A DNA stretch of 64,000 nt from Aplectana chamaeleonis (GCA_029168955.1 JAPDOI010000416.1:216001-280000); one strand, 5' to 3'. Positions 19,652 through 31,377 are shown, counted from the first letter of the stretch. Translations and numbers: made by a program. The notes: generated by a model not told the origin, from the sequence alone.

Positions 19652-21520
19652 GACACGCGGCTAAATCTACGCCTGACATCCGACGTCAATTATGGTGTTT
19701 CGCCTGCGCCATTGCAGACGACACACTATAAATGACGGCGACCTTCAAAATTGCGCTCCGCCGCAATACTTTGGTGAAATCTATCAGAAAACTATGTTTT
19801 ACATTGACGTATGTTCCTTAGAAGGTGTAAAAACGATGAAAGCAGGAATTTTAAGGTGAAATATGAGAAGCTACAAATGTTGTGGAGAGATGAAGTTTTC
19901 TATGGGAGTGAATCTGGGAATGGGTAGAAATTCTACGAATATCTTCCTTTCGTCGAAGATCGCTCCAGCAGGGAAGCGGCTGAAGTGATCTGGTTCTACT
20001 TTGGCCTTGTCATCAATTCAATGTTATAAATTTCACTGACAAGGGAAAAACTCTTACTCAGCCGAGCAATTTCTGATGAAATAGACTTCTCTAGAACCAT
20101 TTTTGGTGTAGAGTCCGATTATGGCCTTCTCAAAAAAAAACCTTAAACCACTCAGAAAAAAGTTATAGGCATTTTTCCTCATATTTCCGCATCTGTCGTA
20201 CCTTTTAAATGCACATTAGCCTTTGGGAAATTCGGAAAGTGGCCCCATAATCGTGTCCAGCGCCGAAAACTACCCCACTGACCAAATTTTGGGTGAAGGT
20301 ATTTTTCCCAAACTCTGTGCAGACAGACAGCGTTTTGGACTTGTACGGATTTTTGGTTGGTCGTTTATCCATACCAATGAGAGGGCTCTGAAAGCGTTTT
20401 GAAAAATTGTTTCAGATTTTAATTTAATTCCTCCGACGCAGGTTATTTGAGGCGCTGATCACGAATCTGGTGTTAATTTCTCAATTTTCCCCTCATTTGC
20501 TTTAAGCTCCTCATCGAGGAAAAATTTGATGGCAAATCGACGATTTCCGGAGTGCTACGACAGATAAAGCTCAAATTGTTTCTCCGAGGGTTGTTTGGAG
20601 TGCTGAGCATGAATCTGAGGTCCGTTTATCGATCTGTGACAGGTTACGGGGGTATACGGTAGCTTGGTCAAAGTCTCAGATTTGACTCAGAATTTGTATT
20701 CCGGGATAACTCGGAGTGGTATAAACGGATTCAACGTCAATTTGTCTATTTTCGAAATGCTAAGGTGTGTTTTGCACCTATATGGAATCGTAACAAACAG
20801 TGGACCTCAGAATTCCGAGAAACGAACTTCAGTTTGGTGTTTAGCACACTAGATTACCCCTGCACATAAGTTCTCAGCCGAATCCGGATTTTTTCGAAAC
20901 AACCTAAAATTTCGTGAGGGTACCCTCACCTTACTGCCAGACTTTAAAAAACGCTTATCTTTTTTCAGTGATTTTAGGCAGTTGCGAAGACCGTAATCGG
21001 ATTCTACGTCAGAAACGGCTCTAGAAAAGTTGATCTCGCTCGGAATGGCCAAGATGACAAAACGTTTTTCCCTTGTGAGGGAAATGTTTATACTTTCATC
21101 CAAAAATAAACCTCTAGCATAGTATGGAATAGTAACTGACAAACGATATGTGAAAGGTTGTTATTTGATTTGATTTATTACACGGTAGAACCGTGTCAAA
21201 GACAACAACAAAAAAAAGAAATACCCAAACGGCAATTAAGAGACTAAAAGCACTAAAATTAGTCTAACAGCAATAATAAAGCAAATGGATCAACTGAGTA
21301 CTAGGTATATACCGGCATCATGAAGAAAGGAGATCTTACAAACATAACTCCTGGGACAACAGATAACACTCGAGTGTCTTTTTGATGAAACTTTATGTGA
21401 AATTTATGTGTAACTGAAGTATCAAACATAATCACTGAGGTTTCCACTGTGTCGTCTGCAGTGGCCAAGCGAAACACCATAATTGACGTCGGATGTCAGG
21501 CGTAGATTTAGCCGCGTGTC
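19652..21520. mobile_element. 1.87-kb terminal-inverted-repeat element, 8-bp duplication
   Basis: Ends are GACACGCGGCTAAATC inward on both sides, with about 70 bp of near-identical arms. Both are flanked by ATTATTTC (19644-19651 and 21521-21528), an 8-bp duplication as made by hAT and some other superfamilies. A more diverged inverted similarity continues inside (20035-20200 versus 20930-21085). No transposase frame, so it is non-autonomous. The middle (20200-20900) is related, inverted, to the 52270-54065 repeats. A short A-rich piece near 21145-21330 may be an old LINE 3' end. Confidence 0.75.
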
Positions 21521-21796
21521 ATTATTTCGTGGAAAAATACTGATATTTTTGCACTCCACGCTGATGTTTTCTAACATACGTTAATTGTGTTTGATTTTAT
21601 GATTTTTTCTACCGCTGATTATCGACAAATTCTTCATGGTGGCCAGTGGAAACTGCGGCCCCCCTCTCCTCCCGGCACCCGTAGCTGCGGCCCCCCTCTG
21701 TGATCATCACATCGTGAGCCTAACCCTGATATCAGCCCAAATTTTCATTTTCATGGATGAGTCATTTGATTTTCTTGAGGTTGTTGCTTACGGAGC

Positions 21797-22284
21797 TTGA
21801 CCTTTTGGCTCCTGGTCGTGGCGGGACCAACTGCGGCGACGCCCCTTAACCTTCACAGTGCAGCACTGGTGCTGAAATTCGATCAATATCTTCGCTATTG
21901 ATTCTTTCTGTGATTCAGAGCTAAGAAGGTACATAACTAGCTCTACAATAAAGAAAATTAAGGCGGATTACCACTTTTTTGAGATTTATGCATGGTTTCA
22001 AAGTTTATCCCGACACTATATCGCCCTTTTCTGAATTCTGGATATTTCATGACGGCATTCAAACGGTTATCGCGACCTAGGCTGTTGACATTGTGGCGAA
22101 ATGATTCCACATAGCATGTCCTTTCAACACCTCCCAGGCATGATTAGCCGGGATACTCGCCTTCAAGTACAAGAATTTCAGCACCAGTGCTGCACTGTGA
22201 AGGTCAAAGGTGCGTCGCCCCCGCGCCGCAGTTGGTCCCGCCACGACCAGGAGCCAAAAGGTCAAGCTATGTAAGCTCCGTAAA
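21797..22284. mobile_element. MITE with about 95-bp inverted ends
   Basis: Left arm TTACGGAGCTTGACCTTTTG, on through CTGGTCGTGGCGGGACCAA to GCAGCACTGGTGCTGAAATT, returns inverted at 22165-22284. The interior is AT-rich with no ORF of note. No clear target duplication. Confidence 0.8.
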
Positions 22285-22297
22285 CGGTTTCAATCCC

Positions 22298-22450
22298 GGT
22301 TTTTTATCAACGCATTTATATCCTATCGGCGGCTGTCATTTGAATTCCCGCGCCCGCCGCGCGCAGTTGCCGCACTGTCGTCGCGACGCGGCGGCTGCCG
22401 GCCTGGCGCGATGCCAAAGGACTGGATGAGCGAAGAAAACGCGCTTTGGG
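22298..22450 (+). repeat. GC-rich dispersed repeat, copy 1
   Basis: Shares ACGCATTTATATCCTATCGG, GAATTCCCGCGCCCGCCGCG and following sequence with 30398-30545 in inverted orientation. Function unknown. Confidence 0.75.
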
Positions 22451-23522
22451 TTGGTTTTTGACGGCTACTCTGACAGCCTTCGTTAGCGAAGGCGTTGAGC
22501 ATCCCGTTGATCGAAAACAACACATACGCACGCCGTCAAGAACGGTTGAGTAAACGGGATGCTAAACGACTGATGACGTCACAAAAGGGACGGGGCAACC
22601 CTTCGACGGCGAACGCAATGCTCCCCGCTTTGCGGAACGGGTCACCGAACGGGATGCTAAACCACGAGACAAAATCGATAACGCCATACATGCCACGTGC
22701 GCCCCTCCTTCTCCTATGCCAACCGCTATACGCTCACCTGAACCCTAGCCAAGTCTGCACCTTCTGTGCTCTCAAAAATCAATCAATTCCACGAATGCTC
22801 CGCCTCTTGCCTGCTCCCAGGATAGAGCACCCATGTTGGTGCAGGAGCAGCCAAGTGCAGGCACTCGTATTCCACTCAACTCGAAGGCAGAGCCCGAGGA
22901 GTGCACACTTGCCAATGAAATGAGTCGGTCTAGCCCCACCCCGAGACGGCTCGCATGTACCGCTGGTTTGATTTTGGCTTCAACGTTACGTCGGTGCCGT
23001 CGTCTGGCGGCACTGCGCACGCGACCCAACACGCATTGACTAACGCCACCTCCGATTCCAAGCTCCGCCTACTGATTCTCCAAATAGGCGACCCTCCGAC
23101 CCAAAATTTCCCGAATCTCTTACGGGGTCGCAAACGAGTTTTTGCCAGAGTAATCGACATAATTCGGCCGTTTTCCACCTGGATGACGTTAGTAAACAAG
23201 CTACTGCTTATTATTGGACCTAATTGAGGTTTGATTATACACTTGGTCGCCAATATTAGGTCTGATATATTTTCTGAGTGCACAACGTCTACACTCCATA
23301 ACTTTTACCCCGTTGGCGGACCTCAACGACACTTGCGAGCGTTATTTTGGAGTAAATTATCGCTTCGATTCCCATGCGAACTTCTTTCGCTGTATACAGC
23401 TAAATGGTGTGGTATAAAATGGGTTTTCAAAGCGAGACGGCCACCAAGTTTTAGCACGAAATTAACACCCCGAGATGTCGACCACTACCATCGACATATG
23501 TACCACGTATAATGCGTACCCT
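22451..23522. other. Gene-free stretch
   Basis: Frames of up to 142 codons exist (22495-22923) but show no recognisable domain and overlap open frames on the other strand, so I do not call a gene. Several CGGGATGCTAAAC strings recur between 22550 and 22670. Confidence 0.45.
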
Positions 23523-24001
23523 CTATAAAACGTCGTAATTCACATCATTCGGGGCGCGAGCGGCGCGCGCGACGCCTCAGCCTCCGTCTGCCCTCCGCTC
23601 TCTCACTGTCCCTAACCTCCGCTCCTCACCAGGGGCCGTATGCAAGAACGCGTCGGCTGGGGCAGGGGCAGTGCAGTCGGCGCCTTTCAAGTTCGCCATT
23701 GCTCACAAGACAGGACACGTCTATAGTGGTTGGTCACAAGTCAAGACGCGTATGTCGTGCCCCATCGCTGTGCCCTAGCTGCCCCAGCTAGGAGATTGGA
23801 GCGGTTGCAGGCAGCGAGAAAGACTGTTGGGGCACGACACGCGTGTTTTGACTTGTAACCAACCACTATAGACGTGTCCTGTCTTGTGAGCAATGGCGAA
23901 CTTGAAAGGCGCCGACTGCACTGCCCCTGTCCCAGCCGACGCGTTCTTGCATACGGCCCCAGCACGCGTAGGAACCATGTGAATTTCGCCGTTTTGTAGC
24001 C
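23523..24001. mobile_element. MITE with CTATAAAACG ends, interrupted
   Basis: The same element as the 143-bp copy at 32200-32342, in opposite orientation. It shares CCTCCGTCTGCCCT and CGCGTAGGAACCA and has ends CTATAAAACG / CGTTTTGTAG. It is longer here because a CWG-family foldback MITE (23633-23959) is inserted in it. Confidence 0.8.
23633..23959. mobile_element. Foldback MITE of the CWG-target family
   Basis: Two arms of about 133 bp, nearly identical, meet across about 50 bp. Ends read GGGCCGTATGCAAGAACGCG inward, flanked by CAG (23630-23632 and 23960-23962). With CTG flanks at 18494-18637 the target is CWG. No coding capacity. Confidence 0.85.
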
Positions 24002-24421
24002 TATACGAACCTTGCCTGCGGCACGCCACTGAACTTGCGTGAGGAATGATAACGAGGATCAAGCCAAGCCTTGAAGGTTAAGCTGTTAGAAAGGTTCGGC
24101 TTCACTTCTTGGGTAGAAGGAGGCACGCTTGATCTCCTCTGATAAGCTGAGTAACAAACTGGATGAAAAAGCACTGTCGTGCTCATAACTATTCATATTC
24201 CTATATAGGGGTAGATAGGAGTACGGTCGGGGTCAATCCTTCCGTCGGCCAATCGACAGAGATCTTTACACCGGATCCAAGATGTTCAACCTACGCGTGG
24301 TGGATCTGTGGATTCGACGTTATGGAGACTCATCAAACGGACGTCAATCACTCCATGTGGAGTTTTTTCGTATTGGGAGTGTAATTGGCTGGCTGCTTCA
24401 CTCCTCTGTATTCTACTTCTA

Positions 24422-24451
24422 CGAGCTGGCATCGAGAGGAATCCGGGACCG
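24422..24451 (+). other. 2A-like motif RAGIERNPGP (LINE-B)
   Basis: Preceded by WLAASLLCILLL. Same Gly-for-Asp change as in LINE-A. It is followed by the PHD finger (SIQCGGCLGWVHLKCSGL), with one stop (TAA) between them. It lies in the -1 frame of the leader, as in LINE-A. Confidence 0.6.
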
Positions 24452-24805
24452 CGCAGTAAGACACCACGATAACCCTGCTGTCACTGCGGACTATCTGCTC
24501 AACATGCAAGCATTCAATGTGGTGGTTGCCTTGGCTGGGTGCACCTCAAATGTTCGGGATTGTCCAGCTATGATGACTGCACCCATGCTTACTGTTGTAT
24601 GTCTTGCTCTGTAAATCCTCCTAGGGTTCCTCAACATAGTCTTTGCGTTTATTTATTTATTTATTTGAGACGCGGAACTTTATCAACTCAATATCAATGG
24701 CCTACGTCTCAAAATTGCTGAACTCACAGTGTATATAGATCGCACTCAACCTGATGTCATTCTCCTGCAGGAGACCAAGCTTAGCCCATCTTCCCCCTCC
24801 CTTCC

Positions 24806-25522
24806 TTGTCTTATCATGTTCCACGTACGTCTCACGGTGGTGGTGTTTCAACATTTGTAAAATCTTCTATCCCTTCTCACCTAGTTGATCTACCCACTGA
24901 TGATGTTGTAGAATGTCTTGGTGTTCATATTGTATTACAAAGTGGCCCCCTTGATATTGTCAACGTCTACATACCCCCATCCACGTCCTGTCCTAACGCG
25001 TTTAACCCCTCAAATTACTTACATACTGTTCATACTGCCTTGTCATTTAGTTCGGTTGTAGTAGCTGGTGATTTCAATGCTCATTCTCCCTCGTGGTTCT
25101 CTCCTCTAGAGCCTGACAATAGAGGTGAACTCATTGAATTATTCGCTGATGATTGTGATCTTGTGCCTATCAATGAGGATTCTCCCACTCGTCTTCCGGC
25201 AGTGGGTAGGCCTTCCTCACCCGATATCACCTTTGTATCATCCTCGCTAGCTATCTCCTGTAACTGGTCTACCGATGTGGTCCTGGCCAGTGATCATGTT
25301 CCCATAATCACGTCATTGGATTTGTCACTTAATAGCTTGCTTGCTCCGTTCTCTGGCTCTCGTATTCCAATTATCGTAAGGCTAACTGGGACCTATTCAA
25401 AGAGGTGTTGCTCAGCCAGGCGGCCGACTACCCGAGGAACGGAACAGTCTACAATAAGGAGAAGTTCATCGTCAAAGCCATCGAACGTGCCTCCAAAGCA
25501 GCTATTCCCACTGGACGTGTAA
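24806..25522 (+). pseudogene. LINE-B AP endonuclease
   Basis: Covers TSHGGGVSTFVKSSIPSHLV, VVVAGDFNAHSPSWFSPLEP and LASDHVPIITSLDLS, i.e. the catalytic GDFN and SDH blocks. The start of the domain with DVILLQETKLSP lies just upstream (about 24720-24790) in another frame. The frame slips near 25370. The annotated Met is not meaningful. Confidence 0.85.
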
Positions 25523-26100
25523 GGACTTTTCACCCAAACGTGCCCAGTGAAGTCCTCGACCTGATCACGATGAGAGACGACAAGCGAAGATCGGATCCCA
25601 ACGATCCTGCGGTACAGCAGCTGTCGGACAACATCACCGAGCTGCTAAATCAACACAAGCAGCAGCGCTGGAAAGAGCTAACCGAGTCAATTGATTTTGC
25701 CGCTGATACCAGAAAAGCTTGGACAACACTGAAACGAATTTCTGGCAAAAAGATGAGCACGGATCGTAATATTCTCGGGTTCCCGTCTGGAAGATTCGAG
25801 CACGGATACAAGGCAGCTTGTCTGCTTGGTAAACTTTTTACATCGGCCTCATCGCCTCGTGATATGCAAAACAGACGAACAGTACGAGCAATCAGGAAGC
25901 TCAACCGGCTGGATGTCCCTGCTATTTCTCCCTCCGCCATCGACAAGATCATCAAATCGATGAAAAATTCGCGTGCAGAGGGACACGACGAGATATCGGC
26001 TGTTCATCTCAAGCATCTTCCTTATCCCTATCATGAATTGCTCTCTGATCCCATTTATTCGTCATTCAGTTCTGGTGTTATTCCGGCGCGCTGGAAATAA
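25405..26100 (+). pseudogene. LINE-B linker and N-terminal RT
   Basis: Contains ASKAAIPTGRVRTFHPNVPS, colinear with the LINE-A linker, and the first RT block as SRAEGHDEISAVHLKHL, where the family norm is a GPDG motif. It stops at TAA in VIPARWK; the Tyr codon expected next has become TAA. The rest of the RT is absent. Confidence 0.8.
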
Positions 26101-26149
26101 GCTGTCGTCATTTTCTTCTTCTTCTTCTGCAGCCACAGAGAGGGTCCTG

Positions 26150-29100
26150 TCATAGATTGAGGAACTGAGCCACAAGCGTCGGATTCTCCCACAGATCTAC
26201 TGGTGTTAACGATGTCGGTCTCATCGGGCAGTTGAAAAGGTGCGCAGTAGTATGCCCTTTATTACCACAATCCGGGCACTCGTCAGGTCTGCTGCTATCG
26301 ATCTTATGTAAATAAGACATAAGCATGGGGGAGTGCCCGCAGCGCAACGAGGCAAGGGTGCACCTGGCACGCCTACCGAGTTCCATCTCGGTTTCGCTGA
26401 CCTCAGGCGGCACGACTCCGGAGATTGGAGTTTACGGCGGTCTTGCATAAGTGATCCTTGACGAATTGGGTATGCTCAGCACGTAAGAGACGGAGGCGTT
26501 CTTGTTGTGCGTTGGTCCATCTCTGTATATTGATTTTCGTGGGAGCATCGGCAAACGGCTTTCTTATACTTCTCTCTCTGACGGGGTCTAATAGTCTTCG
26601 CGACGGATGATTCGGCTGCTTCAGGATGTTTATGTACAGCTGTTGTGCATGGAGTTGGCAATGGTCCTTAACTGGCAGGATGCGAGCTTCGGCGTGTAGG
26701 TGCTCTACTGGAGAGCTTTTAGAACAGCCTGTTGCGATTCGCAATGCTCCATTTTGAATGCGCTGCAGCTTGGACCAGGATGTGTCCGACACGATATGCT
26801 GCCAGACTGGTGCAGCATACTCCAGGGCGGGCTGTACGATGGCCTTGTACGTGGTCAGGATCGTTTCTTTACTGCATCCCAGGACGTTCCGCCGAGAGCA
26901 CGTAGGACGTTAAGTCTTGTTTTCACTGCAGCTTGCTTCTGCTCAGTGTTCTTATGAAACCTCAGCGAAGGGTCCAACACGAGTCCGAGCAGCTTAGGGA
27001 ATCGGGCGGCCGGCAGGCGAGTTTCGTCCCATTTCACCATGGGATGAGCACTGTGCTCCGCATTATCAGTGGAAAAAGACGGTTACGGATGATTTAGCGG
27101 CAGAGACCGTAAAGCATCTTGCTATCGAGAAAACATTTCAACTCGATCAAGTAGTCATTGATCTTACTGGCAGCTACATTTATGTCGCGGTCCCGGCATA
27201 GTATAGTAATATCATCCGCATATGCTACGACCTTGATGTCTTGGGATGGAACGGGTAGATCTTCAATATACAGACTGAAAAGAGCAGGCGATAGAACTCC
27301 TCCTTGAGGTACACCGGCGGCAATTGGGATGCTATTGGAGACGTGCCCTTGAAATAGCACATTTGCCCGACGTCCTTTGGTGAATGCGGTTATCCACCGC
27401 TTCTGCCAGGGCGGAATGGTAGACCTTAATAGGCTCTCCGACAAAATGCCCAAATTTACAGTGTCAAAAAGCCTTCGTTAGGTCGAGGGCTACACCTACG
27501 GTACGCTGAGGTTTCATGGCATTGAAGCCGTCCAAAACATAGCTCACAATTTCCAGCAGGGCCGTAGTGGTGGAATGTAGCTTACGGAAACCATGTTGAT
27601 GCTGTTGTTTGCTATTATGTTCGGCAAGCTCCTCCACAGCCAATTTTTCTGCAACTTTGGCAATAGGTGAGAGAAGACTGATTGGCCTGTAACCTTTGCC
27701 GTGGATGGTGATTTACCCGGCTTCGGCAATGAGATGACGCGTGCTACTTTCCAATCTTGAGGTAATGTACAGGTGCGAAACGATGTATTAATGACGTCAG
27801 CGAGCAGGGGTAGTAATTCATTTGGCATTCTCTTTAGAACTGCTGGGCTCAAACCATCTGGCCCTACTGCCTTCGAGTTACTCATTTCCTTGATAACCTT
27901 CTCGACCTGAGCGGGCGTGACTGCATCATCTTCAGCCATGAGTGGCAGTTTACAGAGTTCCCGAACAGTTATTCTATTCTGCTTCTCTCTTTAGTTATGA
28001 AAAAATGCTTCCCAAGAGCATTTGCGGCCTCTTTCCCTGACTTGAAGACTCCGCCGTCGAATTCAATCGTGGAATTGTCGGCGGAGGTGAACTTTCCGGA
28101 GATCCTTTTCAAGGCCTTCCACGTTGCTGCTGCATCATTTCTGAAGTTCATCTTCTCAGTGAACTTTTCCCAAGATTCTTTCTTGTGCCTATCAAGGTCC
28201 ATCCTGATCTCATTATCCAGCTCGGCAATGTCTGGGTCAAGATGATTAGCAGCTCTCTTTGCGTCCCTTGTCCTTATCTTCTGCAGTGTCTCCCTGGTGA
28301 CATTGGGAAAGAAGGTCTTGACACGACCTTCAGGGATCGCAGCTTTCATCGCCTTCCTGATGGCATTAGAGAGGTGGCGCTCCTTCTGGTGTACATTGCC
28401 ATTCCACGGATATTCCGCCGCTTGGCGAAGTGCAACCTCCCTGAACAGGCTCCAGTCTGCAAGGCCTAAATTGAGATAAGAACGATGACGAACACCTGTA
28501 TAGGGAGCAAAGAGAGTCAGAGAGATCGATATTGACAAAGACCGGTATGTGATCACTGGAAAGAGTTGTGGATGTAGACCAAGAGCAGGCGTTAGAGAGA
28601 TTAGAAGAGACAAGGGAGATGTCTGGGCTGGAGGATCGACCGTAGGCAGGGAGACGAGTGGGCTGGCCATCGTTAAGGATAACGAGGTCGCACTCATCCG
28701 CCCAGTCTTCGACGTCATTTCGTCTAGCATCAGAATCGAGCGACAGAGCAGAACGATGTGAGCATTGAAGTCACCCGCAAAGACAATTGAGGGAGATAGA
28801 GAGCAGTCATACAGCTGCTTGAGTAGAGGGATAGGGTTGTAGGTTGGTGGACAGGATGTGGGAGGAGGAATGTATATATTGAAAAGAGAAAGTGGAGTTT
28901 TTAGAGGTAGATGGATGGGGATGTACTCAGAGTGCCATCCCACTGGAGTGTTTGGAATGATGTGAGAGGAAGAGACGACAGAACAAAAGTAGAGACTCCG
29001 CCTCCCTGAGATGACCTAGGATTATGATATGCAGTATAGCCCGGGATGTTTGGATGTCTAGAGGTAGCAGAGGGAGAGAGTTTGGTCTCCTGGACCATGA

Positions 29101-29533
29101 TAACATCCGGGTGATGAGTACGGGCGAAGAGAGATAATTCAGAAAGCTTGGCGCGAAGGCCGTTGAGATTGATATGTACAATAAAGAGGGGGCGGTTGGT
29201 AGGTGAGGAATTGGAGTTACTGGAGGCGGAGCACACAATACAACGAAAGGAAGAATCGTGGTGCCTCACAGAACTGAGACCCGAACAAGAGAAGTGCACC
29301 CACCTTTGGCATCCAAAACATTGGACGCTGGTTCCATACCAATTGACATCTCTGTCGCATGTGGCACATGGGTAGTTCTTCTTCTTCGCGGGTCCTGGGT
29401 TCCTCTCGACGCCGGCTCTTTGCAGTAGAATCTTCAGGAGAGCTGCGGCCAGCCAGCACCTCTCCCATGACAAAAACCCTCTCCGCGGAGGGATTGACGT
29501 CGGTTTGCACGGAGCTGGTCTTCTTTCCTCCAC
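26150..29533 (-). pseudogene. LINE-A polyprotein of A-4, multiply frameshifted
   Basis: From 5' to 3' on the minus strand: 29533-28901 (2A-like, PHD finger CATCDRD...CFGCQRWVHFSC, endonuclease start with QETKLSPSA); 28943-27969 (endonuclease and linker, with an internal frame slip after GDFNAH); 27939-27544 (RT, GPDGLSPAVLKRMP); 27453-27094 (RT, GVPQGGVLSPALFSLYI and AYADDITIL); 27040-26855; 26792-26403; 26413-26150 (C-terminal finger, CPDCGNKGHTTAHLFNCP). Non-functional without repair. Confidence 0.85.
29390..29419 (-). other. 2A-like motif RAGVERNPGP (A-4)
   Basis: Same motif as in A-2 and A-3, preceded by WLAAALLKILLQ. The leader ATG is at 29557-29559 and the slip-like heptamer at 29473-29479 (minus strand). 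Confidence 0.6.
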
Positions 29534-29567
29534 ACTGCCACGGCACGAACGTACGACATCTCGGCAG

Positions 29568-29773
29568 CTTCAAAATAGCTCATAACAACGAGTTAAAGTT
29601 TCGATGAGTGGACCTTGTGCACTCAGAAAACTTAACAGACCTAATACTGCCGACCCAGTCGATGATCAAAACCCTAATTAGGTCGAATAATAGGGAGACC
29701 CTTTGATAAGCATTATCCAGGGAAGAAACATCCGGACTGTCTCGTTTAGTCGTCAAGAACCACCTAATCGCGC
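29568..29773. other. Short gene-free spacer
   Basis: About 200 bp between the 5' end of A-4 and the next inverted repeat, with no recognised feature. Confidence 0.4.
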
Positions 29774-30397
29774 GTGTCGTGTGTACCAGCCGAACTGCTC
29801 CTTAGCCACACCCGCGGTGTGGATTCGATCCACATGCCGTTTGCGGGCATGTGGATCGAATCCACACCGCGGGTGTGGCTAAGGAGCAGTTTGGCTAGCA
29901 CACGCGACGGAAAAACGGTGTGCGCGCTCATCTTGGGGCGCGGTAACCGAGGATCTTCGAAAAAAAAGTAGTCGTTGTCCCATTTCAGCCGTTCCCCTTT
30001 ATAATTTTTTGCATTTTATTCATGTATCTTTTGTTTATAGTGTCCTTTTTTTAGACGCAATGCTTCTCATACCATCGTTTCAATGGGATTCGCACATTTT
30101 ATACAAGTTTTTTTTAGAGTTCTTCTCGTTTGTTTCTTGGAGTGGAATGGGAGATGATAATATTGATTCCGACGCCGACCCTACGTCTGACACATCAACC
30201 TACATGAAAAAATGCAAAAAAAAAACGATAAAGGCGAACGGCTAAAAAGGAACAACAACCCTTTCTTTTGAGTGTCCTCGGTTAACGCGCCCCAAGGACG
30301 ATGAGTGCGCAGAGCGTTTTAAAGGTCGCGCGTGTCGTGTGTACCAGCCGAACTGCTCCTTAGCCACACCCGCGGTGTGGATTCGATCCACATGCCT
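29774..30397. mobile_element. Long-inverted-repeat MITE with an extra terminal arm
   Basis: Main element about 29844-30397: arms of roughly 150 bp beginning GGCATGTGGATCGAATCCAC, with CACACGCG, then TTGGGGCGCG and AACCGAGG further in. A third copy of the terminal about 62 bp lies immediately left (29774-29837), inverted, so 29774-29907 folds into a near-perfect hairpin with loop GTTTGCG. The same GTTTGCG follows the right end (about 30400), suggesting a 7- or 8-bp duplication. Confidence 0.75.
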
Positions 30398-30545
30398 AGT
30401 TTGCGTTTTTCTTCGTTCATTCAGCTCTCTGGCATCGCGCCAGGCCGGCAGCCGCCGCATCGCGACGGCGGTGCGGCGACCCCGCGCGGCGGGCGCGGGA
30501 ATTCAAATGACACCCGCCGATAGGATATAAATGCGTTGGTTTTTT
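30398..30545 (-). repeat. GC-rich dispersed repeat, copy 2
   Basis: Inverted relative of 22298-22450 (CATCGCGCCAGGCCGGCAGC through CCGATAGGATATAAATGCGT). It directly precedes the TIR element at 30549. Confidence 0.75.
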
Positions 30546-30548
30546 ATC

Positions 30549-31377
30549 CAGTCGCCAGTAAACCTACAACGGAACATTTGGCTGCTGGGAACCCGCGGGA
30601 CCATAAAGGACAAGGCGTTGAAGCTAGGACTTTTACAGACGTCACCGTCTACCGTTACAGCTTCGGGACCACCTCGAAACCCACTGGCACTAAGCCAAGA
30701 GACAACGTAGCGCAGCAAATCGCCACGAAAGCAGAGGCAGGGTTTTTGCAGACGTGTACTGTTGATTTAGAAAGACTTAGCGTGCCTAAAACTTCACCTT
30801 GGCCGCCGGACCACTGAAGGATAGAACCCCAATAATTCAACTTTATGAATTGATTTTCCATTACTTACCCAATCGAATGCTTTCTGGAAGTCAAAATATA
30901 TAATGTCACAACGACGCTTTTCAGCTAGCGACAGGATGAAATCTTTGAACTTTCGAGCAGATTGAACTCTGTAGCTCCTCTCTAGTGAGCTCACGCTGCT
31001 CTTGAAAGATCTTAGCATTCTTTTCAAGATCATATCCAAGAAGAGGTTTAAGTATTTTTGCAAAAAGTCGACAACGGTTCGACATCATGCTCACCAATCT
31101 GTAGTTTTCGCATCTGTTTGACGATGTTTTTTTCTGTATTGGAGTGACATAACTGTACACGGTGTCAATCAATAGGTTTTAGAACAAATCCCCCTTTCAT
31201 TGGTTCCCTTTCCTCCATGAAAAGCGCAAAGATCTGCGACAGTGAAGATAGACAGCGCTCTGTTGCGAAAGGATGAGGCGCTGGCCGAAAATTGCGATTC
31301 TCCAACGGGGTCACACCCTCTGTGGTCCCGCGGGTCCGCAGCAGCCAAATGTTCCGTTGTAGGTTTACTGGCGACTG
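30549..31377. mobile_element. 829-bp TIR element carrying an RT scrap
   Basis: Ends CAGTCGCCAGTAAACCTACA inward on both sides; arms of about 56 bp reach CCCGCGGGACCA. Inside lies part of a CR1-like RT (below), so the element captured or was invaded by LINE sequence. No transposase recognised and no clear target duplication. Confidence 0.75.
30794..31172 (-). pseudogene. CR1-like RT fragment
   Basis: Two overlapping frames. One (31172-30921) has NYRLVSMMSNRCRLFAKILK, resembling the RT block around YRPVSLLS; the other (31063-30794) has IIYFDFQKAFDWVSNGKSIH, the catalytic-Asp block. Distinct from LINE-A/B and from the CR1-like copy at 33638. Strongly degraded. Confidence 0.7.

Larger units (their letters stand above)
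24276..26107 (+). mobile_element. LINE-B copy, 3' truncated
   Basis: Sister family of LINE-A with the same order: leader ATG at 24282, T6 slip-like site at 24363, 2A-like RAGIERNPGP, PHD finger, endonuclease, linker and RT start. A (TTTA)4 stretch interrupts it near 24646. The RT is cut after VIPARWK, where copy A-4 begins on the other strand at about 26108. Confidence 0.85.
26108..29567 (-). mobile_element. LINE-A copy A-4, full length, degraded
   Basis: Spans (TTC)n at 26108-26120 (complement of the GAA tail) to the 5' terminus at 29567 (CTGCCGAGATG on the minus strand). All domains are present in seven frames. It belongs to a subfamily with ADNSTIEFDGGVFKSGKEAA and YVLDGFN, shared with A-6 and A-8. 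It abuts the truncated LINE-B on its 3' side. I found no target duplication. Confidence 0.9.

Noticed and set aside
22495..22923. 142-codon frame
   Set aside because: No domain, overlapping open frames on both strands, dispersed-repeat context.
22930..23283. 117-codon minus-strand frame
   Set aside because: Compositionally unremarkable, overlaps plus-strand frames, no family seen.
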